A stretch of DNA of 64,000 bases from Cristatella mucedo (lineage: Eukaryota; Bryozoa; Phylactolaemata; Cristatellidae): assembly GCA_009760855.2 (NCBI GenBank), contig WPIO01000043.1:186001-250000 (forward strand). Reading direction: 5' to 3'. A model generated the notes under the pieces. That model searched no databases. It saw only the letters and a list, made by a program, of their open reading frames with translations, and had not been told where the DNA came from. The position numbers and the translations under genes are program-made. This document shows, one piece after another, positions 10,995 through 21,715 of this stretch. How positions within the stretch are numbered: the stretch's first letter is position 1; every line of letters begins with the position of its first letter.

Positions 10995-11290
10995 CGAACC
11001 TGCAGTTGGACAGTATCGGCTGACTAAGCTGGATCTAATTGCAACGCATTAGCTGTGGTCACGTGACTTGCCACTCTTGCAGCCAGGATCTTTCTGCTTG
11101 TCCACCGGCCTGTATGGACGCTACTCACTCTCTGGCTCTCTTCCTTCTTAGTTACTGTCTTATCTACTGGCGCTCGGGAGCTGCTTGCGGGAGGCTACTG
11201 CCGCTATAAACGCACGTGCGCTCGCATGTTTGCCCTGCCTGAGTACGATAAAATGCAGCCGTCGTCATCAGCACCACAACTCACTTGTGG
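10995..11290 (+). repeat. repeat C, copy 2
   Basis: Matches 29840-30262. GACAGTATCGGCTGAC corresponds to GACAGCATTGGCTGAC near 29901. It continues through a CT-rich tract, GGGAGCTGCTTGCGGGAGGC and the CCGTCGTCATCA block. The left boundary is not exact. Confidence 0.6.
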
Positions 11291-12185
11291 GGGCTCACTT
11301 TGTTAATCTTCGTCGAGCCACCCAAGCCCCTGCAAAAGTACCCACTCCAAAAGATAGTACAGCTTTTTAAGTTGGCCGGAAGTAATCCCCTTTTAACAGG
11401 ATGACAGCAAAGGATGACGGGAAGCCAGTAGAGCGGACGAACAGGCCAGGCTATTGTTTCGTCCCAGAAGTTCAAAGTGGATTGTAGCTAAACTAGTGCA
11501 TCGTCGGAAAATTCCGTCGCCGAGGATTGATCAATGCCCACAACCGTAGGTATGCAGCCTCGTCGCTGTGTTGCTCCTACGCTTGAGAGACAGTCATTGA
11601 GGCTCTTGTAGTTACGAATTTAGGAATTTCTTGGAAGCCTAGACTGGTGATGGTACTTGCAGCCAAGCTCTCGTGCATTCGATGCGTAGCACGTAGCAGA
11701 ATAAGCTAATCTTGATTGGACAGGCGGTCAACGCTATGGATTGTGCTATAGCCCAATACTGCATTCCTTTACCTTGTTCTGGAATTGCTCGTCTATGTAG
11801 CTCTGGTCCTGGACTTTATAAGATGATAGATAGGTCACCAGCTGCTAAGGTTCAAATTCGTGCACGCTTTTGAGCGCACTAAAATATAATTAATGACGTC
11901 ACGCCTTTACCCCCCCCCCCCCAGTAAGGAAGCCTGGACCCAGAGGATGCCGTAGACGCCTTTCATGTCGCTCCCACTCTCGTTCCGAGTCTACCATCGT
12001 GCGGTTGGGTTCGAGGGTTTCAAGACTTCTCTGATTTAACGAGTTTCAAGAAAACTTACCATTTAAAGTCAGCTCATTTGGGTGTAAACAGCTAAACGTT
12101 TGCAAAACTCTGCGGTCGAGTAAACTTTTTGAAGATTGCAACCTTAATCATCGCTAGCGCCTTCCTGGCTTTGACTTAATTTCAG
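11291..12185. other. no clear feature; poly-C tract
   Basis: No recognised repeat or exon. A run of about 14 C lies at 11910-11923. GC content starts to rise toward 12 kb. Confidence 0.35.
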
Positions 12186-12823
12186 TGCGAACAAGAGCTG
12201 TTCGGCGGCTGGAAAGAACTCCTTTGTCCCGGAGCAGTGTGCCAGAAAGGAGCGCCAGTGCGGTTAGAGAGCAAGAGCTTAGGAGTGTAGCCGAGTTCCA
12301 GGGGGTCAGAGGCTATTTCCCGCCAAAGCCCGTCATACTCCGGCCACCTACCACTCGCCGTGCCGCTGAGCAAGGGTAAGACGAGCGGCAGTCAGATGAG
12401 ACCTCTTAATAACACCGCATGCACCAACAACAACAGGGGAACTTAACGGGTCTTAAACATGGAACACTATAGGTGTGCAAGACGACGGAGCAAGCACGAA
12501 CAAACGTGTTTGTGAGTCAGTCGGCTTCCGCAGTCCCACCGTTGTACCGACTACGTATCCAACAGTACGAGCGCACACCGTAAAAAGATCCAGCTGGATG
12601 AGTAACTGCTTGGCTAGTCCGAGTCGACAACCACCACAGTCGAGAGCTTCCACCGAAAGACGTCAACACACTGGGGGGGGGTCACGAACACGCTACACGG
12701 GGATCGCGGAATATGCAATTAACAACGAGCGTGCTACCCAGCTCCGCTCGGGATTTGGGTACTCGTTGCCTTGCGTGCGTTAACGCATCGCCGGAGCACG
12801 CCTGCAACCATCTAGGTGCATAA
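12186..12823 (+). CDS. candidate three-exon gene end, unknown product
   Basis: Product not recognised. Possible exons are 12186-12375, 12473-12511 and 12640-12823. The first follows a strong acceptor (TTGACTTAATTTCAG) and ends at a GTAAGA donor; it reads an Arg/Ser-rich frame including LERTPLSRSSVPERS and VREQELRSVAEFQG. The second is 39 bp, ends at a perfect GTGAGT donor and reads CARRRSKHEQTC. The third reads VNTLGGGHEHATRG and CLACVNASPEHAC, ending in TAA at 12821-12823. Splice phases agree (two bases carried over at both junctions). Caveats: the region is GC-rich, which lengthens chance open frames, and a longer unspliced frame overlaps at 12475-12783. It may be retroelement coding sequence rather than a host gene. 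Confidence 0.33.
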
Positions 12824-13209
12824 CTCGGCGAGACCGGGAGCCTCCAACGCCATGACTTAGTTCGCCAACCTCCCCCCCCCAAGAGCTCCGGTATCCGGCC
12901 GAGCCGTAGGTCCGACCCCGGCCTAGCTAGTGACCCTGACCCTCATTATAGGCGTCCGGTCCCAGCCAACCGAAGCTAGCCTGGGTACATGAGCAAGCCA
13001 GGAAGCTCTGGGACCAGCGGTGGCGATTCGGACTTTAGAGTTATCTGATACCCGCGTGAGCTGCTGATTGACATTTGCTGGCCTGTCATCCTCGGCCATA
13101 ACTCTGTTAAAAAAGTATCGCCTTGAACTTACTCGGAATTCAAGCTAGACCGGGGTGCCCTTCCAGTGGCCTAGCGGCGGTATTAATTCCTTACCGTAAT
13201 GGGCCACGG
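12824..13209. other. GC/CpG-rich sequence, no supported gene
   Basis: Continuation of the CpG-rich block with short C runs near 12870. It could be 3' UTR of the candidate gene upstream or retroelement sequence. Confidence 0.3.
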
Positions 13210-14103
13210 TGTCAGGCCCAGTACCACTAAGCTCTTTCCAGATTGTCTCAGCTAGGTATTTAAGAGTCGAGCGACGCTCACTCTTGGTCTTTTTTTGGCT
13301 CCTCTCTTCGGCTTCGCTTCGACGCCGTCGGACTCGTTTCTCTGAAAGCGAGGGAGGAGGGCGTACTGTTCGCCGGCGATTGACAGGACAGGACGAGACA
13401 GCGCTAGGAGGATTCGGCGGACTCCACCGAATACGGTCGTATCGCGCCCGAGCTAGCATTTTGTTTCTTTTGTGTTTTTCTGTGTGCGTGCTCGCACGTG
13501 GTCTCGGTGTAAGAATTTTCCGGTGCGAGCAAGACGTAGTTGGTGCGGTGGGTGAGATATTCCGGTTCGGACTCCTTTGTCTATTTGGGCCGTTCCCCCA
13601 GAGACGCAGGTAGCCTAGGTGTGGAGGCGTGTTTCCTTCGCAAGAGTGTTTGAGGTGGTATGTGGAGTATTCCTGCCGTTAGGGTGGAAGCGGAGCCTAG
13701 TTATCCGGTCGGGGTCTAGGCTCCGGTTTGGGCTCCATCTATTTGGGTCATTCTCCAATATAACCTAAAGTAGCCTAAGTGCGGGGACGTAAACCCTCCG
13801 CAAAAGTGCTTGTGCGGGTGAGAGCTTGTGAGGAGTTTTAGATAAAACTGAGGTAGACGCGCAGCGACTTTGTGCTCTAGCGAATAAAGTTCAGTCGAAT
13901 CCCTATTTTGTGTCTCGCTTTCCAATTCACGCCGCGGACTCATGACCCCCTTTAGTCACGATAAGTAGGTCAGCGCCAGAAACGCTCGTTTCGTGACGGC
14001 CTGCTTATTGCGCGTGGGCGCTCACCGAACGGCATCAGGCGCCAGGTTACGCCGCTAGGTAAGCGGCAGGCTAAGCCTACTCCGCCGAGTCTTCGGCATT
14101 ACA
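13210..14103. other. possible solo LTR or long 3' UTR
   Basis: CpG-rich block bounded by TGTCAGGCCC on the left and GGCATTACA on the right (TG...CA). It has a TATTTAAG box at 13257-13264 and an AATAAA at 13883-13888, the order expected for an LTR promoter and polyadenylation site. No matching second LTR or 5-bp target duplication (CACGG versus ATAGT) was found. The alternative is that it is the 3' UTR of the candidate gene at 12186-12823 and AATAAA is that gene's signal. Open frames in it are Arg/Leu-rich and unconvincing. Confidence 0.33.
13561..13880. repeat. 161-bp imperfect tandem duplication
   Basis: Two adjacent related units begin at 13561 (TCCGGTTCGGACTCC) and 13722 (TCCGGTTTGGGCTCC). 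Both then show CTATTTGGG, a CC..A.A stretch, GTAGCCTA, a G+T-rich stretch with TCCGCAAAAGTG or TTCGCAAGAGTG, and GTGTTTG or GTGCTTG. Confidence 0.75.
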
Positions 14104-14634
14104 ATAGTTTTAGCACAACTCGGAAACGGTTATCAAGTTAAAATATCGATAATATTAAAGTTAATTATCCAGTGAAGCTCCACTTCAGCTAGTGGAAAGC
14201 CAGATGAAAATGATCTCAAAATGACTTCTATATCTAACGAGTGCTTAACGATACCCTTCTTGCTTGACCTCCTTAAATACGCATATATGTAAAGGTACTT
14301 GCCGTTCGATTTGACAGACTCATAAGGCATTAGCCACCACCCGCCCCCATAATTCAGGCAAACAGTGCAGCTTCAAAGCAATACTAACCTCAAAATGTTT
14401 CTAAGAGTCTGTGAAGACTCGGCTGCTCCTGACTTACCTGTGCTTCCCACTTTCTCTGTATTGCTAGAGATTAAGTCTCTTGGCTGCTGTGGGGTCATCA
14501 AAAGTCGCTTAGGCGTCAATTATCTTATTGAAAAACTGTCGTGTGACGCAGTTTAGTTCTTGCAGCTTGATGGACGTACAGATGAAGATGGATTACAATT
14601 ATTACATCAACAAAATTCGCTTGCGAGAAAATTT
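14104..14634. other. no recognisable feature
   Basis: AT-richer unique-looking sequence after the CpG-rich block. Several short open frames, none with a recognisable motif. Confidence 0.35.
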
Positions 14635-14700
14635 AACCTCTATTCAAGCGCTTCACATATGCTGCCAGGCTCAAGCCCACGACCTTGGCCAAAGTTCCAA
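14635..14700 (-). mobile_element. SINE2 fragment
   Basis: Reverse complement of the SINE2 B box and L2-like tail start: TCAAGCGCTTCACATATGC, then GGCTCAAGCCCACGACCTTGG. Confidence 0.6.
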
Positions 14701-14877
14701 ACTATATAAGTAATTCACATTTGGAGAGCCACCTACTTCCTGAACTGAAAAAAGACTATAACGCTAAGCTAATAGTTGCTGTCAAAGCTAGTCTCACTCA
14801 TTAGTTTTATGACCTCAACCATATGAGTTGACTATCTGGCACAAGTTTTGGTTTCTTTTGCCATAATCTTTGCCTTA

Positions 14878-16690
14878 TAATAATAATGATACATTAGATA
14901 AACGCCCTCAGAGAATTATTCTCTTTCTCGGCACTTTAGATTTGCTGCATAAGAAACACGATCGAATGGTTAATGGTAGCGTTCGCTATAAACTAGAATG
15001 ACACAGTTAGAGTTGATATGCACATGGTCAGTATGCAAGTACTGTTAGTGGCAAAATGCAGTGTCAGCACAGTTAAGCACATAAATTAAGAGTCAAATGG
15101 ATCCACCAAATAATGTGGTAAATAGATGCATTTTTAGTATCTTCTTAAGTTTGGTCAAGTCAGGAGATGGGAAACGACTCCGGATGTATCAAGTCAAGAC
15201 GGGTTTGAGTCCAGCTTTGAGAGTAAACGAACTAACGGCACGGTCTCCTGGGAATTTAAGGTTAGTACGAGGTATGGGTAAAAAATTCGATTCTGTAAAG
15301 CTAGTGGTACGATGCTTAGCCTGGTCGGGAGTAGATCTGATAGGTAGGCTAAAGCCAAAGACTCATGGGACGTAAAAGTGCACTGGCTACCAGTGAAGCA
15401 ACGGATTGACTTCAAGGTTTTGTCGCTCATTTTTAGGTCACTTCATTCTTTGGCTCCAGCCTATCTCTCAAGTATACTCCCCCATCAGGCCAAGCATCGT
15501 ACCACCCGATTTTCGGAATCCAACAATCTAAAAATACCTCGAACGAACCTCAAATCCTTTGGAGACCGTGCATTTAGTTCGTATGCTCCCAAAGCCTAGA
15601 ACTCCCTCCCGACCTGCGTCAGAACATCCCCCGACCTGACCACATTTAAAAAGAACTTAAAATCGCGTATTTAGGACAGCATTTACTGGGTCCCTGTGAT
15701 TTGTCCTTCATGTGCCTATGCGTGCTGATACTGTGCATGCTGCCACTAACCTCATTTTCATGCTGACCCTGTGCATGTCACCCCTAACCATGTTATTCAT
15801 GTTGTTTGTTTATCAAGCATGATATTACTCACCATTCAATTGCATTTCACTTTGCAGCAAATTTAAAGCACCTAGAGAGAGATTGAGTTCTCTGAGGGTG
15901 CTTTATCAAGTGCATTATTATTATTTTTATTAAAGTGAGTGACAAAACCTTAAAGTCGACACGTTGCTTGACTGGGAGCCAGTGTAGGTCAGAGAGAAGC
16001 ATGATATTAGGGTGAGGTGTGTCAAACTGCACTGCTAACGATAGATAAACCTAGCTGCAGAGTTTTGCACTAGCTGTAAGCCCCTGCTTGCACAGGCTGG
16101 CAGACTAGCAAGCCGTAAATTACAGAAGTCAAGAATGGATGTCGTGAATGAAGCAACCAATTTATATGTGGCATCTCAGTCTTAACGAGCCCGAATCATA
16201 GCAATGTTATTAAAGCTGAAAGTGTGCAGACTTGAGTAGAGCTGATGTGGTCGTATAACATAAGATTACTTTGGAAGATGAGGCATAGATTTCGTGCATA
16301 TTCAAAACGAGATATGCTACCAAAGCCGAATTTGAGTGTTAGCCTCTCTAATTTCTGAATCACACTTGGTTTGCCCATACCAAGTAAGTTGGTTGTTTAT
16401 CATAATTCAATTTAAGCAATTTGCTGCCATCCATGTGAGGATGTCATCAATGAATGTAACGAGGTAGTTGAGAGAATTCAAAGTGCTGGAGAGCTAAGTA
16501 AGACGAAAGCAAAGTTAAGATAAGTGTCATCCGTGTAAAAGTGTAAGCCTTCAATATGCCTGGCATTTACAACGGTAAGAGGGAGCATGTAAACCATGAA
16601 AAGACTGAGACCCAGCTCAGATCCCTGAGATACTTCATTTTCAGAGGTTCCTTGGATGATCGTTGTTCATTCACATCAAAACTCGCAGTA
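14878..16690 (-). mobile_element. L2A LINE, split by a nested L2A
   Basis: Reverse L2A in two parts, 14878-15377 and 15932-16690. The tail and hairpin are at 14878-14935. The upstream part reaches the palm box (a Y-x-D-D-T-Y variant around 16515-16540) and the region of the PQG motif near 16650. It is interrupted by a forward L2A at 15378-15931 and butts head-to-head against another L2A at 16691. Confidence 0.8.
15378..15931 (+). mobile_element. L2A LINE inserted in an older L2A
   Basis: Forward 5'-truncated L2A starting at CACTGGCTACCAGTGAAGC and running to ATTATTATTATTTTTAT. It contains the C-terminal coding part (HWLPVKQRIDFKV, RTTRFSESN), the 3' UTR and an intact hairpin. TAAAAGTG before it and TTAAAGTG after it form a likely target site duplication, and excising it restores the host L2A sequence. 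The coding part has a stop after SSYAPKA. Confidence 0.88.
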
Positions 16691-16881
16691 TCTCACTGAG
16701 GTAGGACCCAAGTCCTATGGACAGTATTCCCACTGCCCTGCTCCTACATTGCATTGATCTGCTGCTGCCATGCATAACTAACATAATTAATATGTCATTA
16801 GCCTCAGGTCATGTCCCAGGACCTTTCAAAAAAGCTGTAGTCAGGTCACTTCACAAGAAAGCGACACTAGACCAATAGAAC

Positions 16882-17226
16882 TTGAGCAATTACGGCCCAG
16901 TCTCCCTTTTACCATTCCTACCAAAAACACAGGAACTGGTCGTGGCAGACCAGCTGAACTCATATATTAAAAATTCCAACCTTGCTAGTAAGTTCCAGTC
17001 TGGCTTTAGAGCTAATCACTCCACAGAGTCAGCATTGCTTAGGATGTACAACAACCTACTTAGAAATGCAGTCATAGGTAGAGTGTCTCTGCTTGTTTTG
17101 CTCGATCTCTCGGCTGCTTTTGATACTATCAATCACCAAGTCCTTCAAGAGTGCCTCTCATTTCGCCTGAACATCACTGGCACTGCTGTGCAATGGTTCA
17201 GGTTCTATCTCAGTGGGAAACTCTAG
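16882..17226 (+). pseudogene. L2A reverse transcriptase fingers and palm fragment
   Basis: 114 codons of L2 reverse transcriptase. It reads SNYGPVSLLPFLPK (motif 1 region), KFQSGFRANHSTESALL, then LLVLLDLSAAFDTINHQV, which is palm motif A with its catalytic Asp intact. It stops at an early TAG near 17224. The PQGS motif and the palm box (YPDDSQLY, both Asp present, near 17374-17397) continue in other frames. Broken but informative about the parent enzyme. Confidence 0.88.
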
Positions 17227-17477
17227 AGTATTGTGGCGAATGGAGAAAGATCATCCGAGGTACCTCTGAAATATGGGGTACCTCAGGGCTCCGTGCTAAG
17301 TCCGGTTCTTTGCACGTCTATACTCTCCCTCTTGCTGATGTGATTGCCAAGCACAGTCCAGGCTTTCACTTTTATCCAGATGACTCTCAGTTGTACCTTT
17401 GCTCTGATTCCTCTCAGCCCTCAAGCAGGTTGAACTCTCTCAACTCACTTTCGGCATGTATTGATGACACACCCACA

Positions 17478-17548
17478 TGGATAATAATATAATAATAATG
17501 CACTTGATAAAGCGCCTCCAGAGAACTTAATCTCTCTCAAGGCACTTT
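17478..17548 (-). mobile_element. L2A tail-only insertion in L2A
   Basis: About 70 bp: AATAATAATATAATAAT, CACTTGATAAAGCGCC, hairpin, GGCACTTTATGG. It sits between codons for DDTPTW and the AADFLKLNDDKT-like region of the host copy. ATGG on each side may be part of a duplication. Confidence 0.8.
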
Positions 17549-18807
17549 ATGGTTGGCAGCAGATTTTCTAAAACTAAACGATGACAAAACTAACTTACTA
17601 GCTATGACCAAACCCAGTGGGATTCAGAAATTGGAAAAGCTGAACCTCTAAGGAGGCTCTTCCAGCGTATCTCCAGTTGAATCAGCTCGAAATCCAAGTG
17701 TCATGTTCCAAAGAGACCTCTCGTTAGACGACCATATCAACTCCACAGTCAAATCTGCCTATTTTCAGCTTCATAAAATTGCTAAAATTCGGGCTTGTTT
17801 AGATTAGGATTCCACGTGTAAGTTGGTCCATGCATTCGTGACATCCCCTCTCAACTTCTGTAACTCACTGCTTGCTGGCCTATCAGCCTATGCAATCAGG
17901 CGATAACAGCTGGTGCAAAAATATACAGTTAGGCTTGTCTGCCGTAAGCTTCGCAGTTCCGTCATCACACCACTTCTCGCCTACCTGGACTGGCTCGCAG
18001 TGAAGCAATGCAACGACTAAAGGATTTTCTGCTCGCTTTTAGGTCACTTCAGTCTTTGGCTCGAGCCTATCTCGGATCTACTCCCCCACCGGGCCAAGCA
18101 TCATACCAACAGCTTTTCGGAATCCGAACGTTTACCAATACCTCGTACAAACCTCAAATCCTGTGGAGACTGTGCGTTTAGTTCGTATGCTCCCAATGCC
18201 TGAAACTCCCTCCCGACTTGCGTCAGAACATCCCCTGACTTGAACACATATAAAAAGAACTTAAAATCACACCTATTAAGGACAGCATTTAGTGGGTCCC
18301 TGCGATTCGTCCTTAATGTGCTTATTCGTGCTAACACTGTGCATGCTGCCACTAACCACATTTGCATGCTTACCCTATGCATGTCACCCCTAACCATGTT
18401 ATTCATGTTGTTTATCAAACTTGATATCACTCACGATTCAATCACGTTTCCCTTTGCGGCAAATGTAAAGCGCGTATGAAGAGATTGAGTTCTTTGAGGG
18501 TACTTGAAAAAATTATAATAATAATAATAACAATGCACTTGATAAAGCGCCCTCAGAGAACTCAATCACTTTCTAGGCGCTTTACATTTGCTGCAAAGGA
18601 AAATGCAATTGAATGGTGACTTATATCATGCTTGTGAATCAACATGAATAACGTGGTTAGTGTTGACAAGCATCGGGTCAGCATGCTAATGTGGTGAGTG
18701 GCAGCATGCCCAGTGTCAGCAAGCTTAAGCACATAGAAGAACGAATCACAGGGACTCACTAAACGATGTCCTAAATAGGTGTGTTTTTAGGTTCTTTTTA
18801 AATGTGG

Positions 18808-19260
18808 TCAAGTCAGGGGACGTTCTGACGGGAGCGAGTTCCTGGCTTTCCGAGCACACGAGCTATATGCACGGTCTCCAAAGGATTTGAGGTTTTTTCG
18901 AGGTATCGGTAAGCTGTAGGATTCCGAAAAACAGGTGGTGTGATGCTTGGCCTGGTGGGCGAGTAGATCTGAGAGATAGGCTGGAGCCAAAGAATGAAGT
19001 GACCTTAAAGTGAGCGACACAAGTTTCAGTCGATCGGTTGTTTGACTGGTAGCCAGTGCAAGTTTGCAAGAAGTGGTGTGACGTGGCAACTGCGACACCC
19101 AAGAAAGATAAGCCAAGCTGCAGAGTTTTGCACTGGCTGTAATCGCCTTATTAGGCATGCCGATAGGCCAGCGAGCAGTGAATTTACAGAAATCAGGACG
19201 GGATGTCACAAATGCATTGACCAAGTTAAATGTGGCATCCTTATCTAAACAACCCTGCAT
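18808..19260 (-). pseudogene. L2A C-terminal region, shifted frame
   Basis: 150-codon frame covering the thumb and C-terminal region (QGCLDKDATFNLVNAFV, RSLHSLAPAYLSDLL, RNSLPS). A frameshift replaces the QNSAARLV to LHWLPVKQ stretch, which instead appears in an overlapping frame at 18863-19102. Non-functional. Confidence 0.82.
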
Positions 19261-19468
19261 TTTAGCAATGTTAGAGAGCTGAAGTTAGGCTGACTTGATT
19301 GTGGAGCTGATGTGGTCATCTAACGAGAGGTCACTTTGGAATATGATACCTATATTTCGAGCTGATTCAACTGGAAAGATGCTCACAGAGCCAATTTTGA
19401 GCGGCAGCCTTTTAAATTTCTGAATCACCCTGGGTTTGCCCATAACATAAAGTTAGTTTTATCATCGT

Positions 19469-19954
19469 TTAGTCCAAGAAAGTTTCTGCCATCGATGTGC
19501 AGATTTCATCAATACATGCAGCTAGTGAGTTGAGAAAATTCGGTGTGCTCGAAGGCTGAGAGCGTTCAAAGCAAAGGTACAACTGAGTGTCATACGCATA
19601 GAAGTGAAAGCCTAGACTGTGTTTGGCAATCACATCAGAAAGAGGGAGAGTATAAACCGTGATAAGAACTGGACCTAGCACGGAGCCCTGAGGTAACCCA
19701 TATTTCAGAGGTACCTCGAATGGCCTTCGTCCATTCGCGTCAATAATGTGGTTTCTTAACTGCTCTGGAGTCACACTGAGATTGGACCTGAACCATTGCA
19801 GAGCAGTGCCAGTGATGCTCCGGCAAGATGAGAGGCACTCTAGAAGAGATTGGTGGTCGATGGTATCAAAAGCTGCCGAAAGATTGAGCAAAACTAGCAG
19901 CGATAGTTTAAACTTGTCTGCATTCCTAAGCATTTCGCTGTACACTCTAAGCAA
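19469..19954 (-). pseudogene. L2A reverse transcriptase palm
   Basis: 161 codons of reverse transcriptase. Motif A reads LLVLLNLSAAFDTIDHQ, where the usual catalytic Asp of LDLSAAFD is Asn at the first position but the downstream Asp remains. Motif B reads YGLPQGSVLGPVL. The catalytic xADD box reads YAYDTQLYL, so one of the paired Asp residues is changed to Tyr. The fold signature is unmistakable but the enzyme is dead. Confidence 0.88.
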
Positions 19955-20050
19955 TGCTGATTCTGTGGAGCAATTAGCTCTAAAGCCAGACTTGACTTTG
20001 ATGCCTATGAAATTAAGTTGGTATTGACCGAGAAACTGCAGGCAGGCTGC

Positions 20051-21474
20051 TTTATGTTACTCTCGAGTTTTTCTCGAGCTGGATGCCACCGATTGATATT
20101 AAATAAATTACTTATTAAATTCTTGACAAGTACATTAATTTGAGTTTGATATTGTGAATATGAAAAATGTACACAGATGCGGCCGTGCTCGGTCGTAACT
20201 GGAGCCACTTTTGTAGGTCTGTTGGTCTATGACATAGTCTCCATAAGCTCATATGCTAATAGACCTCAATTCTATTTAAAACTAAAAACATGATATTTAT
20301 ATTTTGTACGTCTCACGCTAGTTGTGCGAGCACGTGATCGAACGGTGAAGCTGGTGTATGCAATTAGATTTACTTATCATTAACATGCAATGCCATCCTT
20401 CTAACTGCATTTTTTCTCGTGTGATCCTGTGTCGAAATTGTATACATCTTGGGACGCAGGGATTTTGAGGAGTGCCTAAGATTTAACTGCACAATGTAGC
20501 TCTTATATTTAATGTGCCTAACCATACTGCCAAACTAATACGTGTGCTCAGATTGTGGCTAGCCAAGTTGTAACTTCATACTAAAATTCTTGAACATACA
20601 ACAAGCCACTTTAAGTTGAAATTTAGCCCCATCGTGTCAGAATCCTGGCATAGCCCCAGTTCAGGCCGACTGTGGACAGAAACTTGAAGAAAACTACCAA
20701 GGACCTAAAACGAACAGCTGACGTTGCAGCCGGAGCCTTCCAACCTATTACACCAACCTGTTCAAGTAACTGCCTTTGCCTGCTGGCTGGCCGAAAATGT
20801 GCCAGTAGAAGCTCATAATGCATAGTTTCTGCATTCTGCAAACAAGAAAGTCACAGCTGGCTCATCCACGAGCAGAAGGATAATCCGAGACAACCCCAAT
20901 CCTGCATCTTCTAAGCTTTCGCCGAGCTGAGGGTAACTCGCCATTTTTAGGCTTTAGGAGCTCGGTGAATGCATCGTTCCCACCACGGCCGAATGAGATT
21001 ATGCTGCTGGAACGTTCTGAGTTTACTAGAGCTGGCTGTGTGGTCTTGCAATCGTTTTCAAAATCTGAACCGTTTGTAGAACACGTGGTGTACCTTTCAC
21101 ATGTGCTAGCCGTTTGTTACTCAGCACTGGCCGGCTCCAGTGATAAGAGCTAGGTCATCTGACTGCTTTTCGCTTCTTCTAGTTGCACCGCCTTGCATCT
21201 GCAGACCCCACGCAAAGCGTGTGTAGGCAGTGGTGGCTGTGCATGCGGTGAAGCTTTGCACAGGTGCAGCTCTCAGGCTAGCCTCGATAAGTATACCCCT
21301 ATAAGTATATGTGTATATGCTTGCCTTAGTCGGTTTGACTAGGCTACCTAGAGCAGTTAGTAGCTGGCTGATTCACCCAAGTAGAATTGGGTAGGGGATC
21401 AGCTCTGGTTACATACAATAGAGCTGTGAGCAGACAAAAGAGCTGTCAGGATGTGGACCGAGTAATGTCCTCCC
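20051..21474. other. no clear feature
   Basis: Unique-looking sequence. Frames at 20623-20841 and 20965-21153 have no recognised domain. No known repeat of this window matches here. Confidence 0.35.
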
Positions 21475-21715
21475 TTAGACAAAGAGCGAAATAATGGCAA
21501 GCTGGCACAGCAGCAATCGAATAAATTACAGGCAGAAGCAGTTAAGCTTGAGGACTGAAACCGAGAGCTGGTGCTAGGAAATAGCAGCTACATGCAAGGT
21601 TAGGAGTTCATAGAGAGTATCAACGAGATGACTGACGGAGCTCCTGGCGGCAGCTTCCATAGTCGAAGCAAGAGTCAAAGCCATGCCAACGAACAGCTAA
21701 GTGCGCTGCAAAATT
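21475..21715 (+). pseudogene. coiled-coil-like coding remnant
   Basis: Forward frame reading LDKERNNGKLAQQQSNK, QAEAVKLED, then after a stop NRELVLGNSSYMQG, another stop, and EFIESINEMTD and SQSHANEQLSALQN. The composition (Glu, Lys, Gln, Leu heptad-like) is that of a coiled coil. Two in-frame stops make it a pseudogene or a gag-like retroelement remnant. Family not recognised. Confidence 0.4.

Larger units (their letters stand above)
16691..18515 (+). mobile_element. L2A LINE, longest forward copy
   Basis: Forward L2A that reaches furthest upstream. It starts in the N-terminal part of the reverse transcriptase (HCIDLLLPCITNIINMS near 16755) and runs to the 3' hairpin (18465-18510) and tail. 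Frameshifts and stops break it into several frames. It is interrupted at 17478-17548 by a reverse L2A tail fragment. The 5' UTR, ORF1 and endonuclease are missing. Confidence 0.85.
18516..20050 (-). mobile_element. L2A LINE, longest reverse copy
   Basis: About 1.5 kb reverse L2A whose tail abuts the tail of the preceding forward copy at 18515. It includes the 3' hairpin (18545-18590), 3' UTR, C-terminal domain and most of the reverse transcriptase palm. Sequence upstream of about 20050 no longer matches L2A, although the exact 5' break is uncertain. Confidence 0.85.

Noticed and set aside
13209-13613. 134-codon frame in the CpG-rich block
   Set aside because: Arg/Leu-rich composition follows GC content, and the frame ends in the tandem duplication. 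It overlaps an equally long frame on the other strand.
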